Positions 25,031 to 34,141 of a stretch of DNA of 64,000 bases are shown here, piece after piece; within the stretch, counting starts at the first letter, position 1; every line of letters starts with the position of its first letter. The DNA is from Saprospiraceae bacterium. Its GTDB lineage: Bacteria; Bacteroidota; Bacteroidia; Chitinophagales; Saprospiraceae. The notes under the pieces are model-generated. The model saw nothing but the letters and a program-made list of their open reading frames with translations. It was not told where the DNA came from and ran no database searches. The DNA is taken from assembly GCA_016787525.1 (NCBI GenBank), contig JAEUUP010000113.1, positions 1-64,000 on the forward strand, written 5' to 3'. The position numbers were made by a program, and so were the translations under genes.

Positions 25031-27259
25031 TTAATCTATCCGAACCACATTACTGATACCCTCAATGGCTTTGAGTGATTTGATGGCAGTTGTCAATTGG
25101 TCGCGATGGTTTATGACCAATTTGACTCTACCTTCAAAATATCCTTCATTGCCTTCGATGCTAAATGAGCGGATATTCAAGCCTAAATCGTTGGAAATGC
25201 GGTTTGATAATCGCTCAATGACCCCAGGCCCAGTATCAACACCTATGATTTGCAATTCTGCAATAAAATTCCCAGCCGTAGAAGCACCCCATTCAGCTTT
25301 TGTGATACGATGCCCATAGTGAGCCATTAAATTAGGCGCATTATTGCAGGCTATTCGGTGGATTTTATAAATATTATTTGTCGTGATATAAGCAAACACA
25401 TCATCTCCTTGCACAGGGCGGCAGCAATCCGCCAACTCGTACAAATACTCCTTCGCAGGTTGTCCATTGATGAACAACTCTGTTTTGATGGCAGGTTTAG
25501 TGGATTTACTCCGAGAATCACTGGTCGTATTAGGCGATTTTTCTTCTTCTTCGACAGGTTGAAGCCGATTTTTTTCAATTTTGAAAATTTTCAAATCATC
25601 TTGAAGGTCAATGGCTTCATTTGATATGGCTAAAAAGAAATCATGACGTGATTTGAATCCAAAATGCTTCATCACAACCTCAATGCTCGGTTCGAACTCA
25701 ACTTTCATGTGTTCAAACTTGCGTTGCAAGGCTTCTTTTCCGAAATCGGCTATTTTTTTAGCCTCTTCACGCAGAGCTTGGCGTATTTTTTCACGGGCTT
25801 TGCCTGTAACAACCCATTTCAGCCAGTCTTCAGAAGGGCGGCGTTTGGCATTGGTCTCGACGCTGATTTGGTCACCATGTTGCAATTTATAGCCTAATGG
25901 CACAAGTTTGTTGTTAATTTTTACGGCTTGACAGTGCATACCCAAGTCACTGTGGATATAGAAGGCAAAATCTAGAGCTGTTGCCCCTTTGGGCAAAATT
26001 TTCATGTCTCCTTTGGGCGTGTAAACATAAACTTCCTCTGCAAAAAGGTTAGTCGTCTTGAAATCATTGACAAAGTCAACCGTATTGCCATCACCCGCTT
26101 CTTCCAACGATTTTCGCACTTGGTCGAACCACCGCTCAAAAACATCTTCTTGCCGCTTGATATTTTTGTACTTCCAATGTGCTGCATACCCACGTTCAGC
26201 AATCTCATCCATCCGCTCGCTGCGAATTTGTACTTCGACAAAACGCCCTTCGGGACCAATGACAGTGGTATGTAGTGATTCATAACCATTAGACTTGGGT
26301 ATAGTCACCCAATCTTTCAACCGTTCGGGCATAGGCGTATGGACGCTCGTGACGATGGAATAAGCTGCCCAACAATCTGCTTTTTCGCGCTCAATAGGGA
26401 CATCAATGATGATGCGAATGGCAAAAAGGTCGTAAATATCTTCAAATTTGCAGTGTTTCTGCTTGATTTTGTTCCAAATAGAATAAATAGATTTTGGACG
26501 ACCTGAAATGCGGTATTTGATGGCCTCCTCGTCCAATTGTTCTTCAATCGGTTCGATGAAGTCGTGAATATAGGAGGCGCGCTCTCGTTTCGTTTCGTTC
26601 AATTTTTGAGCAATGTCATTGTACTCGTCGCGGTGCGTAATTTTCAAACACAAATCCAAAAACTCAGAACGTACATTGTAAAGACCCAAACGATGCGCCA
26701 AAGGCGCATAAATGAACTCTGTTTCAGCGGCAATCTTGAGTTGTTTGTGTTGTGGCATTGAGCCAAGTGTTCTCATATTGTGCAGACGGTCTGCCATTTT
26801 AATGAGTACAATGCGCACGTCAATGATGAGTGTCCCAAGAATTTTCTTAATATTCTCAGCTTGGGGACTTTCAGAATCGTAGGCATCTTCCAACTTAGTC
26901 AATCCATTCACGATTTCTTCCACTTTTTCACCAAATTGGGACCGAATAACAGGCAAGGTAATGGTTGTATCTTCAACCGTATCGTGTAGAAGAGCCGCTA
27001 CAATAGCCGTTGCGCCTAAGCCAATTTCCTCGGCGCAAATACGTGCGACCTCAATAGGGTGCAGAATATAAGCTTCTCCTGATTTACGACGCTGTGGGCT
27101 ATGAGCCTCAACAGCCAATTCATAAGCTCGCCGAATATCGTGCTTGTCTGCATCGGTCATGGGTGTTTTAATGCTCTTGAGCAAACGGCGATAAGCGCGC
27201 TGAATGTCTAAGCGGTCTTCTGCTGTGTACAACTCGATAGGTTCTAAGATGTGGGACAT
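25031..27259 (-). CDS. Bifunctional (p)ppGpp synthetase/hydrolase (RelA/SpoT homologue)
   Basis: 742 residues that make and degrade the alarmone (p)ppGpp. HD hydrolase domain with H67 and H92-D93 (LLHDTVEDT), including the E-D pair, so hydrolysis should be active. Synthetase domain around 240-370 (RISGRPKSIYSIWNKIKQ, YDLFAIRIII, EVQIRSERMDEIAERGYAAHW). TGS domain (YVYTPKGDMKILPKGATALDF), then zinc-finger-like and ACT domains at the C-terminus. Full length for a bifunctional Rsh. It contains no 10-mer copy, the longest conserved enzyme here without one. A near-perfect promoter lies 90 bp upstream. Confidence 0.95.
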   Translation of the reverse strand: MSHILEPIELYTAEDRLDIQRAYRRLLKSIKTPMTDADKHDIRRAYELAVEAHSPQRRKSGEAYILHPIEVARICAEEIGLGATAIVAALLHDTVEDTTITLPVIRSQFGEKVEEIVNGLTKLEDAYDSESPQAENIKKILGTLIIDVRIVLIKMADRLHNMRTLGSMPQHKQLKIAAETEFIYAPLAHRLGLYNVRSEFLDLCLKITHRDEYNDIAQKLNETKRERASYIHDFIEPIEEQLDEEAIKYRISGRPKSIYSIWNKIKQKHCKFEDIYDLFAIRIIIDVPIEREKADCWAAYSIVTSVHTPMPERLKDWVTIPKSNGYESLHTTVIGPEGRFVEVQIRSERMDEIAERGYAAHWKYKNIKRQEDVFERWFDQVRKSLEEAGDGNTVDFVNDFKTTNLFAEEVYVYTPKGDMKILPKGATALDFAFYIHSDLGMHCQAVKINNKLVPLGYKLQHGDQISVETNAKRRPSEDWLKWVVTGKAREKIRQALREEAKKIADFGKEALQRKFEHMKVEFEPSIEVVMKHFGFKSRHDFFLAISNEAIDLQDDLKIFKIEKNRLQPVEEEEKSPNTTSDSRSKSTKPAIKTELFINGQPAKEYLYELADCCRPVQGDDVFAYITTNNIYKIHRIACNNAPNLMAHYGHRITKAEWGASTAGNFIAELQIIGVDTGPGVIERLSNRISNDLGLNIRSFSIEGNEGYFEGRVKLVINHRDQLTTAIKSLKAIEGISNVVRID

Positions 27260-27349
27260 GCTGCTATGGTTTAGTTCTTTATTTCTTTAACGATAACGGT
27301 GTTTATTCTTCAAATGTTCCTTATTTTCTAATAAAAAAGTTGTTTTTTA

Positions 27350-27380
27350 CAAATATACACATTATTTTTTCATTTACAAA
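27350..27380 (-). promoter_or_regulatory. Promoter of the RelA/SpoT gene, consensus match
   Basis: On the minus strand TTTG (27380-27377), exactly 19 bp, then TATATTTG (27357-27350): a full match to the Bacteroidota housekeeping consensus TTTG-N19-TAnnTTTG. The predicted start gives a leader of about 84 nt. Confidence 0.65.
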
Positions 27381-27416
27381 TATCCGAATATTTTATATCA
27401 ACTTTCACTTAAAAAT

Positions 27417-27461
27417 AAAGCCTTTGCAAGACATTAACATTCAATGTATTACAAAGGCTTT
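27417..27461. terminator. Terminator downstream of the BatD gene
   Basis: AAAGCCTTTG (27417-27426) pairs with CAAAGGCTTT (27452-27461); ACATT/AATGT extend the fold inside. On the minus strand the second arm runs into ATTTTTAAG, as expected for the end of the BatD transcript; the plus strand also has a T-run. Confidence 0.75.
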
Positions 27462-27522
27462 TTGTTAACACAATTTGACACAATTGACTTTTAAATCGTA
27501 TAGATACGACTAAAAAAATCTT

Positions 27523-29259
27523 CTATTTCAGGTCTTCTTCGATGTCCACAATCACTTTGATGGCTTTGGCATAAATGGCACTTGCCCCCCCCTCAGTATT
27601 GCGACCGCTAAACAATGCCAATTCGCATGAATTAAGTATCTGCATAAAATTGTCAATATGCGAATCCTTGATTTTCAATGAATCCAACTTTTCTCTGACA
27701 TTATTTTTGGTGAATTCTGCAAGTGATATTCCAAATTTATCACTTACATAGTTGAATAGTGCTTTTGATACTTCATCATAAAAAAGACGCTCATTACCTT
27801 TATTCAAAAACTCATGCGCCAACTGTAAGCGATTTTCAGCAATTTTAGGCGCATTGGTACGGCGCAAAAGGTTTTTGTCTCTTTGATTTAATCTAATTTG
27901 CCATTCACGATACAAAATAACGCCTCCCAGCCCCAAAAAAGGCAAAATCAATAGTGCAAAAAACAGACTTGAACCCCAAAATCGAATCACTTGATTCTGA
28001 AAAACAGTAACCGTTTTTATACCTAGAATATCTTTGATTTTGTCTTGTAAAAGGGTTGCCGCTTTGTTTTGCCCTTGTGCTATTTTGAGGTCAAACGATT
28101 GTTTCAAGGTCTGAAAACGCCCCCCCTCAGTATCAAAGAACGAAAATTCAGGTTCTAATCGGAAACTACCTGTTTGCTTGGGTACAATCAGATATTCAAT
28201 CTCTTTAGTCGTTTGCCACTCGCCACTTCGTTCGATACTCTCCTCTTTCACAATTTTAGCTTCGTAGATTTCTAAACCATTGATATTGTTGAGTTTAGGA
28301 GCTTGCCAACGTTTCGCATCACCATTGCCTGTAACGTTTATTTTCAACGAAATGACATCATCGGTTGTTGCCTCTGTTTTTGAAATAGAAAAATCCGCTT
28401 TAAAATCACCCACAGCCCCGCTAAAACTCGCAGGAGCATCAGTGGGCAAAGCCTTAACATTGATGCTGACTTCGTTGGCAGACACAATCCGATTTTCGAC
28501 CAAAGGAGCAGAAAAAAAACTGCCAAACGGGTCATCATCGTCTTTTCTATTGCCTTTCACAATGCCCATTTGCAATGAAAAAGGCTCAACCGTCATCGAA
28601 CCCTCGCGTTGTGGATAAAGTGCCAAACGCTGCAAAATACGCGATATATATTCTTTGCCGCCAACCGAAACTCGATTATCGTTGTGCGGAAAATCATTGA
28701 CTTCTTGCTTGAAAAAACCATCGTATTTAGATTCATTGACGCGACTTACGCCACTGATATTGGCACGTGTATAGAGTTTATAATCCAAAATAATCTGCTG
28801 ACCAATGTAAGCCGTTGTCGAGGACACTTCGGCACGAATGAATACATCGCCTTTGTTGCCTTTGATGTCGTCTGGAGTCTGCCGTTTGCCCTTTGACACC
28901 GAAATACTGAGGGGTTGGGTAGTGTAAGGTTTTCCATTGATGGTGACACTGGCAGAGCCAATGGTAAAAATACCTTCTTTTTTGGCTTGCAAAACATAGA
29001 CAATAGATTCGCTACTCCGTGAATTGCCGTTGACGATGGTCATCGAATTCATACGATTGGGACCACTCACGACATTAAATTCGCCAAAAGAAGGTGGACG
29101 AAACCCTGAACCTTGACCATTATCTATGGTGAACTTAATTTCAAAGGCTTCACCAACAGGCACCTGTTTGCTATCCAAAGATGCCGTAAACTGTACTTGC
29201 CCAATAGCTGCAAGTGGGAACAGTAAAACCAATAGCGTGTGGCTAAACAATTGCTTCAT
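27523..29259 (-). CDS. batD: BatD-like membrane-anchored protein
   Basis: 578 residues: signal peptide (cleavage near AIGQ-VQF), several Ig-like beta domains (EIKFTIDNGQGSGFRPPSF, IVYVLQAKKEGIFTIGSASV), one membrane helix near 425-445 (SLFFALLILPFLGLGGVI), then a cytosolic helical tail. BatD belongs to the Bat (aerotolerance) gene set with MoxR, BatA and BatB; none of those is in the window, so the gene stands apart from its usual operon. Three 10-mers occur: 27589 and 28123 (TEG), 28905 (PLS). The copies at 27589 and 28123 sit in runs of 8 and 7 G on the coding strand. Confidence 0.85.
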   Translation of the reverse strand: MKQLFSHTLLVLLFPLAAIGQVQFTASLDSKQVPVGEAFEIKFTIDNGQGSGFRPPSFGEFNVVSGPNRMNSMTIVNGNSRSSESIVYVLQAKKEGIFTIGSASVTINGKPYTTQPLSISVSKGKRQTPDDIKGNKGDVFIRAEVSSTTAYIGQQIILDYKLYTRANISGVSRVNESKYDGFFKQEVNDFPHNDNRVSVGGKEYISRILQRLALYPQREGSMTVEPFSLQMGIVKGNRKDDDDPFGSFFSAPLVENRIVSANEVSINVKALPTDAPASFSGAVGDFKADFSISKTEATTDDVISLKINVTGNGDAKRWQAPKLNNINGLEIYEAKIVKEESIERSGEWQTTKEIEYLIVPKQTGSFRLEPEFSFFDTEGGRFQTLKQSFDLKIAQGQNKAATLLQDKIKDILGIKTVTVFQNQVIRFWGSSLFFALLILPFLGLGGVILYREWQIRLNQRDKNLLRRTNAPKIAENRLQLAHEFLNKGNERLFYDEVSKALFNYVSDKFGISLAEFTKNNVREKLDSLKIKDSHIDNFMQILNSCELALFSGRNTEGGASAIYAKAIKVIVDIEEDLK

Positions 29260-29675
29260 AAGTATTTACCAATCTATATTTTATAAAACAGAGTGCAAGT
29301 TCGCAACTTGTCCTGAGTTATAGGGCATTTTTATCAAAATTTTAAGGCGCAAAATTATTGCTTGAGAACTTTTATCTAAATTGTTTCATATGAAATAATG
29401 TCACAATTCGGTTCTTTTTGGAATAAAACTATTGTTTTATGAGATATTGGTCTATTGGTAAACTTAAAAAATAGCGGTAGTTGCTTCTAAAATTTTTTTT
29501 TCCATAATTTATGAAAGAAAAGATGTTCAAACACCTGTTGTTAAAGTTTTTGCACTAAAAAATCGAAAATTTCTTTAATTAGATAAAACTTTTTTTCAAA
29601 AAATACGAATAACCTTCTTGCACATTTATCCCTGCTATGAACTATCTTTATAAAAACTAAAACACCTATCCACAC
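29260..29675. other. Divergent intergenic region between BatD and TPR genes
   Basis: 416 bp, AT-rich, without any exact 10-mer copy. It contains a promoter candidate for the BatD gene (29350-29380). No plus-strand TAnnTTTG was found near the TPR gene; TATCTTTA at ~29644 is a near-match. No RNA gene seen. Confidence 0.4.
29350..29380 (-). promoter_or_regulatory. Candidate promoter of the BatD gene
   Basis: On the minus strand TTTA (29380-29377), 19 bp, then TAATTTTG (29357-29350). The -7 element matches TAnnTTTG; the -33 differs by one base. The leader would be ~84 nt. Confidence 0.45.
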
Positions 29676-31085
29676 ATGGAACACCTAAATTCTAATCAAA
29701 AAATGTACATCAGACAACTCGTTTCTCGTTATGAGGCGATGTCACAAAAAGAAACGGTATCTTTTCAAGAGGAAACGGTTTTTCTTCAAATGATTGACTT
29801 CTGTCATACAGCAAACAAAAACCGCCTTGCTTTGCGTATCGCAGATGATGCCATTGCACAACATCCATTTAGTGTGAATTTATACCTTAAAAAAGCATAT
29901 TTTCTACTCGATAGACACAAAATTGAAGAAAGTCTTGTCACAGTTGAACAGGCTGAGCTATTTGCACCCCAACACTTCCAAATTGGGCTGTTACATGCTC
30001 GATTGTTGGCTCTGAAAGGTCAACACAAAAAAGCTTTGGTGGTTTTATCAGACATAAAAATTAACGCAACAACTGAAGAGGGCTCAAATCTTTATTTGCT
30101 TGAAGCCCAATTGTATGAAGATTTAGGTCAATATTCAAAAATGTTCGACGCTTTGCGCAAAAGTTTGTCGCTCAACTGTTCCAATACTGAGGGGTATGAA
30201 AAAATGATATGGGCAACCGAATATTCGCAACGTTATGCCGAAAGTGTCAAATTTCACAATCGCTTGCTCGACCGCGATGCCTACAATTGGCGTGCTTGGC
30301 TCAATTTGGGTTTTGCTCAAGAAGCTTTGGAAAACTATAACGAGGCCATCGAAGCATTTGAATATGCTTTTGCGATTGATGAAAGATGTCGTGCGGCTTA
30401 TATGGAAGCAGGTGAGTTGCATATGCTTCTGGGTGACTACCAACGCGCTCAAATTGTGTATGAAAATGCCATTTTTAACACATCTGAAGACGCACTTATT
30501 CTGCAAAAATTAGGACTTTGTTACGAAAAACAAGATAATCCGCACACAGCGATGCACTTTTATCAACGTGCATTGGAGCTAAATGCCAATGATTCTGAAA
30601 CCTATTTTCGCATAGGTGAATGCTACATGACTTTCGGAAAATGGCACAGAGCCATCGAAGTGTTTGAGCGTGCCACTGTGATAAACAACCGCAAGGAAGA
30701 CTATTATGTGCGACTGGCAGATGCCTATTGGCGTACTGAGCAGTTCGGAAAAGCTTTATCTAGCTTCCGCAAAGCTGCTCTTACAGCACCTGAGGACATC
30801 AATTGTTGGTTACGTTATGCTGGTTTTTTGTATAGTGTGGGCCAAGAGAAAAAAGCCTTACAGGTTTTGCAAGATGCTCAAAACTATGTTTTCGATGCTC
30901 AAATTGAGTATTGTCAAATTGCCTGTTTGATGTCTTTGGGGCGTAGGAGTGAGGCATTATATCGTTTGAGCGAGGCATTAGCTGAAGATTTTGATAAGCA
31001 TACGGCTTTACTCAATTGGCGACCAGACTTGGCGGAAAATTCTGATTTTCAAAACTTAATAAATGATTATAAACCTTATAGATAA
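29676..31085 (+). CDS. Tetratricopeptide-repeat protein
   Basis: 469 residues with no signal peptide, made of about ten TPR units (for example YNWRAWLNLGFAQEALENY, DSETYFRIGECYMTFGKWHR, EDYYVRLADAYWRTEQFGK). TPR arrays are protein-binding scaffolds. The protein is typical of Bacteroidota, but its partner is unknown. One 10-mer at 30185 encodes NTEG in a helix-helix turn. A terminator follows at 31220. Confidence 0.85.
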   Translation: MEHLNSNQKMYIRQLVSRYEAMSQKETVSFQEETVFLQMIDFCHTANKNRLALRIADDAIAQHPFSVNLYLKKAYFLLDRHKIEESLVTVEQAELFAPQHFQIGLLHARLLALKGQHKKALVVLSDIKINATTEEGSNLYLLEAQLYEDLGQYSKMFDALRKSLSLNCSNTEGYEKMIWATEYSQRYAESVKFHNRLLDRDAYNWRAWLNLGFAQEALENYNEAIEAFEYAFAIDERCRAAYMEAGELHMLLGDYQRAQIVYENAIFNTSEDALILQKLGLCYEKQDNPHTAMHFYQRALELNANDSETYFRIGECYMTFGKWHRAIEVFERATVINNRKEDYYVRLADAYWRTEQFGKALSSFRKAALTAPEDINCWLRYAGFLYSVGQEKKALQVLQDAQNYVFDAQIEYCQIACLMSLGRRSEALYRLSEALAEDFDKHTALLNWRPDLAENSDFQNLINDYKPYR

Positions 31086-31219
31086 ACAGTGTTAGGCGTT
31101 TTAGTTTTTTCTTGAGTAAAAGTTGTGAGTCTATTGTTTCAAAGTAAACATTAAGTTCCTGACTGTGGACTCAAAAAATCAATTCGTAATTTTGTGTAGA
31201 TTGAACATATCCTTGGATT

Positions 31220-31248
31220 AACGGATGCCCAAAAGGTGTCCGTTTTTT
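31220..31248 (+). terminator. Terminator after the TPR gene
   Basis: AACGGA (31220-31225) pairs with TCCGTT (31239-31244), with CC/GG pairing further in over an AAAA loop, followed by TTTT. Confidence 0.65.
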
Positions 31249-31256
31249 GCAAAAGA

Positions 31257-31285
31257 GAGCAACGACCCAATATGAGTCGTTGCTC
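31257..31285 (-). terminator. Terminator of the lipoprotein gene at 31327
   Basis: A perfect 10-bp stem, GAGCAACGAC (31257-31266) with GTCGTTGCTC (31276-31285). On the minus strand it is followed by TCTTTTGC, so it probably ends the minus-strand transcript. Confidence 0.65.
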
Positions 31286-31326
31286 GGTGTGGGTAAGTAA
31301 TGGGAAATATTCAAGAACGCTGTCTC

Positions 31327-32277
31327 CTAATCTGTAAAGCCATCTAAATCATAAATGGTATAGCCCAAACGCCCCGTACTACCGACAATTTCGACATAAT
31401 TGTACCTGAAAACGAGACGAGAAAGAACGCTATTTGTATGTATTGCATTGGCTTTTCTCCATTCTGGACAAATGCCAGTCTCAAACAAAAGCCACACTTC
31501 ATGCTCAGTCAATTCACCCAAAATCAGTTTGAGATACAACGCCTCCCCCTCAGTATAACCATATTTTTGTTGCAAAATCGCTCTAACTGCTTGATAATGA
31601 ATTCGATAGGTGGTGGATTCTTCTGTATCTGATTCCATGAGATGCAACTCGATTTGACTATCGCCAAAAGCCGCGATGCTACCACTCACACCTACCAGCT
31701 TATTAACACCTTTCACACGCTCGCCAAAAACCGTTTTTCGATAAGGCGATAGAAAAGCAGGATTGGATTCTTTTCTTTCTGCAAAAGTTTCGATTGAAGC
31801 TATATCATCAGGCATAAACAATTCGCTGATGAATACCCCCTCAGTATGAGGCGGTAAAGTAGGCGACAAAAGCCGCGCTGTTTCAGCCAAATAGCTTGGA
31901 CTACAATGAGTCGAGTTGAAAATGCGGTCGAGCCGGCGTTTGGTTTCCTTTTCGCTCACACCCGCCTCTTGCAAAGCCGTGTTCAGTGAAAAAAAAGTGT
32001 AGATTCTCTCTTTTTCGCCTTCAAAAAGATCAAAGTAAGTGATGACGAAACGAGCAGAGTGATTCAGTGTTGGTGCAGGTTGGACGGGTTCAATAAAATT
32101 CTTCTTAGTTACAACGTGTTGAAAATCAAAGCTTTCAGTGTTAGCTTCAAAAACTTGGCTTGATACTGAGGGGGGTATTGAGGACATCCTGTCATTAAAA
32201 TCTTGACTTTTTTGACACCCTAAAAAAAAGAAACAGTAGGCAGCCAATAGGCAGCCAAGTGAAGTAAGTTTTCTCAT
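31327..32277 (-). CDS. Lipoprotein, function unknown
   Basis: 316 residues with a lipoprotein signal peptide (lipobox FLGC, then QKSQDFND). No known domain recognised. It shares a weak pattern with the lipoprotein at 12454-13443 (F.P..IA..E), perhaps a common fold. Three 10-mers: 31546 (YTEG), 31837 (HTEG) and 32164 (PSV, close to the mature N-terminus), an unusually high load for a gene under 1 kb. Confidence 0.7.
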   Translation of the reverse strand: MRKLTSLGCLLAAYCFFFLGCQKSQDFNDRMSSIPPSVSSQVFEANTESFDFQHVVTKKNFIEPVQPAPTLNHSARFVITYFDLFEGEKERIYTFFSLNTALQEAGVSEKETKRRLDRIFNSTHCSPSYLAETARLLSPTLPPHTEGVFISELFMPDDIASIETFAERKESNPAFLSPYRKTVFGERVKGVNKLVGVSGSIAAFGDSQIELHLMESDTEESTTYRIHYQAVRAILQQKYGYTEGEALYLKLILGELTEHEVWLLFETGICPEWRKANAIHTNSVLSRLVFRYNYVEIVGSTGRLGYTIYDLDGFTD

Positions 32278-32453
32278 TAGTAAGACCGATTTTTAAATGG
32301 TAATGAATTCTGTGTATATTGTAAAATTGAACATTTTCTTAGTCAAAGGCGCGGTCTCTTATTTTCACATAGTTCGTTACATCTGCTTTATACCTTACAA
32401 AAGGTCTGCCAACTTTTACTTTTTGATGCTATTCGTTTTTATTGTATATTGAT

Positions 32454-32461
32454 TATCTTTG
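32454..32461 (+). promoter_or_regulatory. Candidate -7 element for the lipoprotein gene at 32558
   Basis: TATCTTTG matches TAnnTTTG, 97 bp before the ATG. The -33 box is poor. A 10-mer (32528-32537) would lie in the leader. Confidence 0.3.
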
Positions 32462-32557
32462 AGGCTGTACGATGAAATTATCGAACATTTATAATACATC
32501 TTAAATCTATTGTCCCTTTTAGTCCAATACTGAGGGGTATTTTAAAAAAAATCAATA

Positions 32558-33193
32558 ATGAAAAAAACGTTCTACTTCTGCCTAATCTGTGCTTTTATGG
32601 CATGGAGTTGCGACAGCAACAAAAGCAATAATGCCCCCAAACAAGAAAAAGCGGATACCACAAGTACCGCAGTTGTACCCACAGTATCGCAAAGCGACTC
32701 AACTCAGTTGCCCACGGCAGCGAAATCCTTGGTTTTGCCTAACTATTCAGTCAAAATGTTTAAAAAAGGCGATATAAATCAGGATAATATCGAAGACCTT
32801 ATCGTTGTTTTAGATACTTTGGGGGATGATGATATGGCGAATCGCCCACTTTTATTGTTGAAACAAGACGCTAAAGGAACATACACTTTGGCTGCCCGCA
32901 ATGACAAAGTGGTCGCTTGCAAAGGTTGTGGCGGTCTCATGGGCGACCCACTTGCGGGAATTGCTATAAAAAATGGCTTTTTTACCATCGAAGAAGCAGG
33001 CGGTAGCCGTGAAAGATGGACGCGTTACGTTACATTTAAGTTTGATGCGGCTCAAAATACGTGGCTTTTACACCGTATAGACGAAGAAATGGTGGATACA
33101 ATAAATGAGAAGAACAATACGAAAAAGGTAAAAACCACTAAAAATTTCGGCAAAATCACTTTCGATAAGTACGATTCTGCCAATATCAACTAA
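32558..33193 (+). CDS. Lipoprotein with FG-GAP/VCBS-like segment
   Basis: 211 residues. Lipoprotein signal (lipobox AWSC, then DSNKSNN), a low-complexity Ser/Thr/Gln linker, then GDINQDNIEDLIVVLD, a calcium-loop-like segment of the FG-GAP/VCBS sort, and a beta-rich C-terminus with CKGCGGLMGDP. Similar proteins in Bacteroidota are uncharacterised. Its terminator is at 33229-33249. Confidence 0.7.
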   Translation: MKKTFYFCLICAFMAWSCDSNKSNNAPKQEKADTTSTAVVPTVSQSDSTQLPTAAKSLVLPNYSVKMFKKGDINQDNIEDLIVVLDTLGDDDMANRPLLLLKQDAKGTYTLAARNDKVVACKGCGGLMGDPLAGIAIKNGFFTIEEAGGSRERWTRYVTFKFDAAQNTWLLHRIDEEMVDTINEKNNTKKVKTTKNFGKITFDKYDSANIN

Positions 33194-33228
33194 AAATCCT
33201 CCTTCTAAAACGCTTCAAGAATTCACAG

Positions 33229-33249
33229 AGCCCTCTCACAGAGAGGGCT
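33229..33249 (+). terminator. Short perfect hairpin after the lipoprotein gene
   Basis: AGCCCTCTC (33229-33237), loop ACA, GAGAGGGCT (33241-33249). It has only a short T/A-rich tail, so it may attenuate rather than stop transcription into the epimerase gene. Confidence 0.6.
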
Positions 33250-33265
33250 TATAAGTAAAATTAGA

Positions 33266-34141
33266 ATGATGTCAGTTACTATCGAAAACGACAACTTGCG
33301 TGTTGTTATCAATCCTAAAGGTGCAGAGTTGGATAGTGTTTTTCACAAACACCATCAGTTGGAATACCTTTGGCAAGGTGATGCCGCTTTTTGGGGTAAG
33401 AAGTCACCAGTTTTATTTCCAATTGTCGGAACATTGAAAGACAACTCTTTCATTTATGGCGGTAAAACGTACCATTTGCCTCGACATGGCTTCGCTCGTG
33501 ATAGGGTTTTTGACCTTGAAAAGCAAACTGCAACAGAAGCCGTTTTCTTATTGAAATCGGATGCTGAAAGTCTAAAAGTTTACCCTTTTGATTTTGAATT
33601 TCGTTTGCATTACACATTGATAGACAATAGTTTGCGTGTTGGTTACGATGTAAAAAATACGACTTCGGGCGATATGTATTTTTCAGTCGGAGGGCATCCT
33701 GCATTTCGCGTGCCATTGGTTGAAAGGATGGTTTATACCGATTATTTTATCACACTCGATCAAGCCGAAACGGTTGGCAGATACCCCCTCAGTAAAGAAG
33801 GCTTGTTGGAGCTTGAAACCAATCCTTTTTTAGAAAACGAGGACACTATTCCACTTAAATCTTCTCTTTTTTACGCTGATGCTGTCGTTTTAAAGCATTT
33901 AAAATCGGATAAAATGACGATTCGTTCCGAAAAAACGACGTACGGCTTGAGTATGACTTTCGCTGGCTTTCCATTTTTCGGCATTTGGGCAGCCAAAGAT
34001 GCGCCATTTGTTTGTCTTGAACCTTGGTGCGGTGTAGCGGATTCTGTAAATGTATCGCAACGTTTGGAAGAAAAAGAAGGCATTGTGAAGTTGGAACAAG
34101 GCGAGCAAATGATAAAAACATGGTCAATTGATATTTTTTAA
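33266..34141 (+). CDS. Aldose 1-epimerase family protein (LacX-like)
   Basis: 291 residues, cytosolic. The galactose-mutarotase fold is suggested by IENDNLRVVINPKGAELDSV, LPRHGFARDRVF (catalytic-type His) and FVCLEPWCGVADSVN (Glu). It would interconvert sugar anomers or bind a sugar 6-phosphate; the exact substrate is unknown. Two ATG codons are adjacent at the start. A 10-mer at 33785 encodes PLS. Its 3' end overlaps the convergent PagL-like gene by 4 bp. Confidence 0.85.
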   Translation: MMSVTIENDNLRVVINPKGAELDSVFHKHHQLEYLWQGDAAFWGKKSPVLFPIVGTLKDNSFIYGGKTYHLPRHGFARDRVFDLEKQTATEAVFLLKSDAESLKVYPFDFEFRLHYTLIDNSLRVGYDVKNTTSGDMYFSVGGHPAFRVPLVERMVYTDYFITLDQAETVGRYPLSKEGLLELETNPFLENEDTIPLKSSLFYADAVVLKHLKSDKMTIRSEKTTYGLSMTFAGFPFFGIWAAKDAPFVCLEPWCGVADSVNVSQRLEEKEGIVKLEQGEQMIKTWSIDIF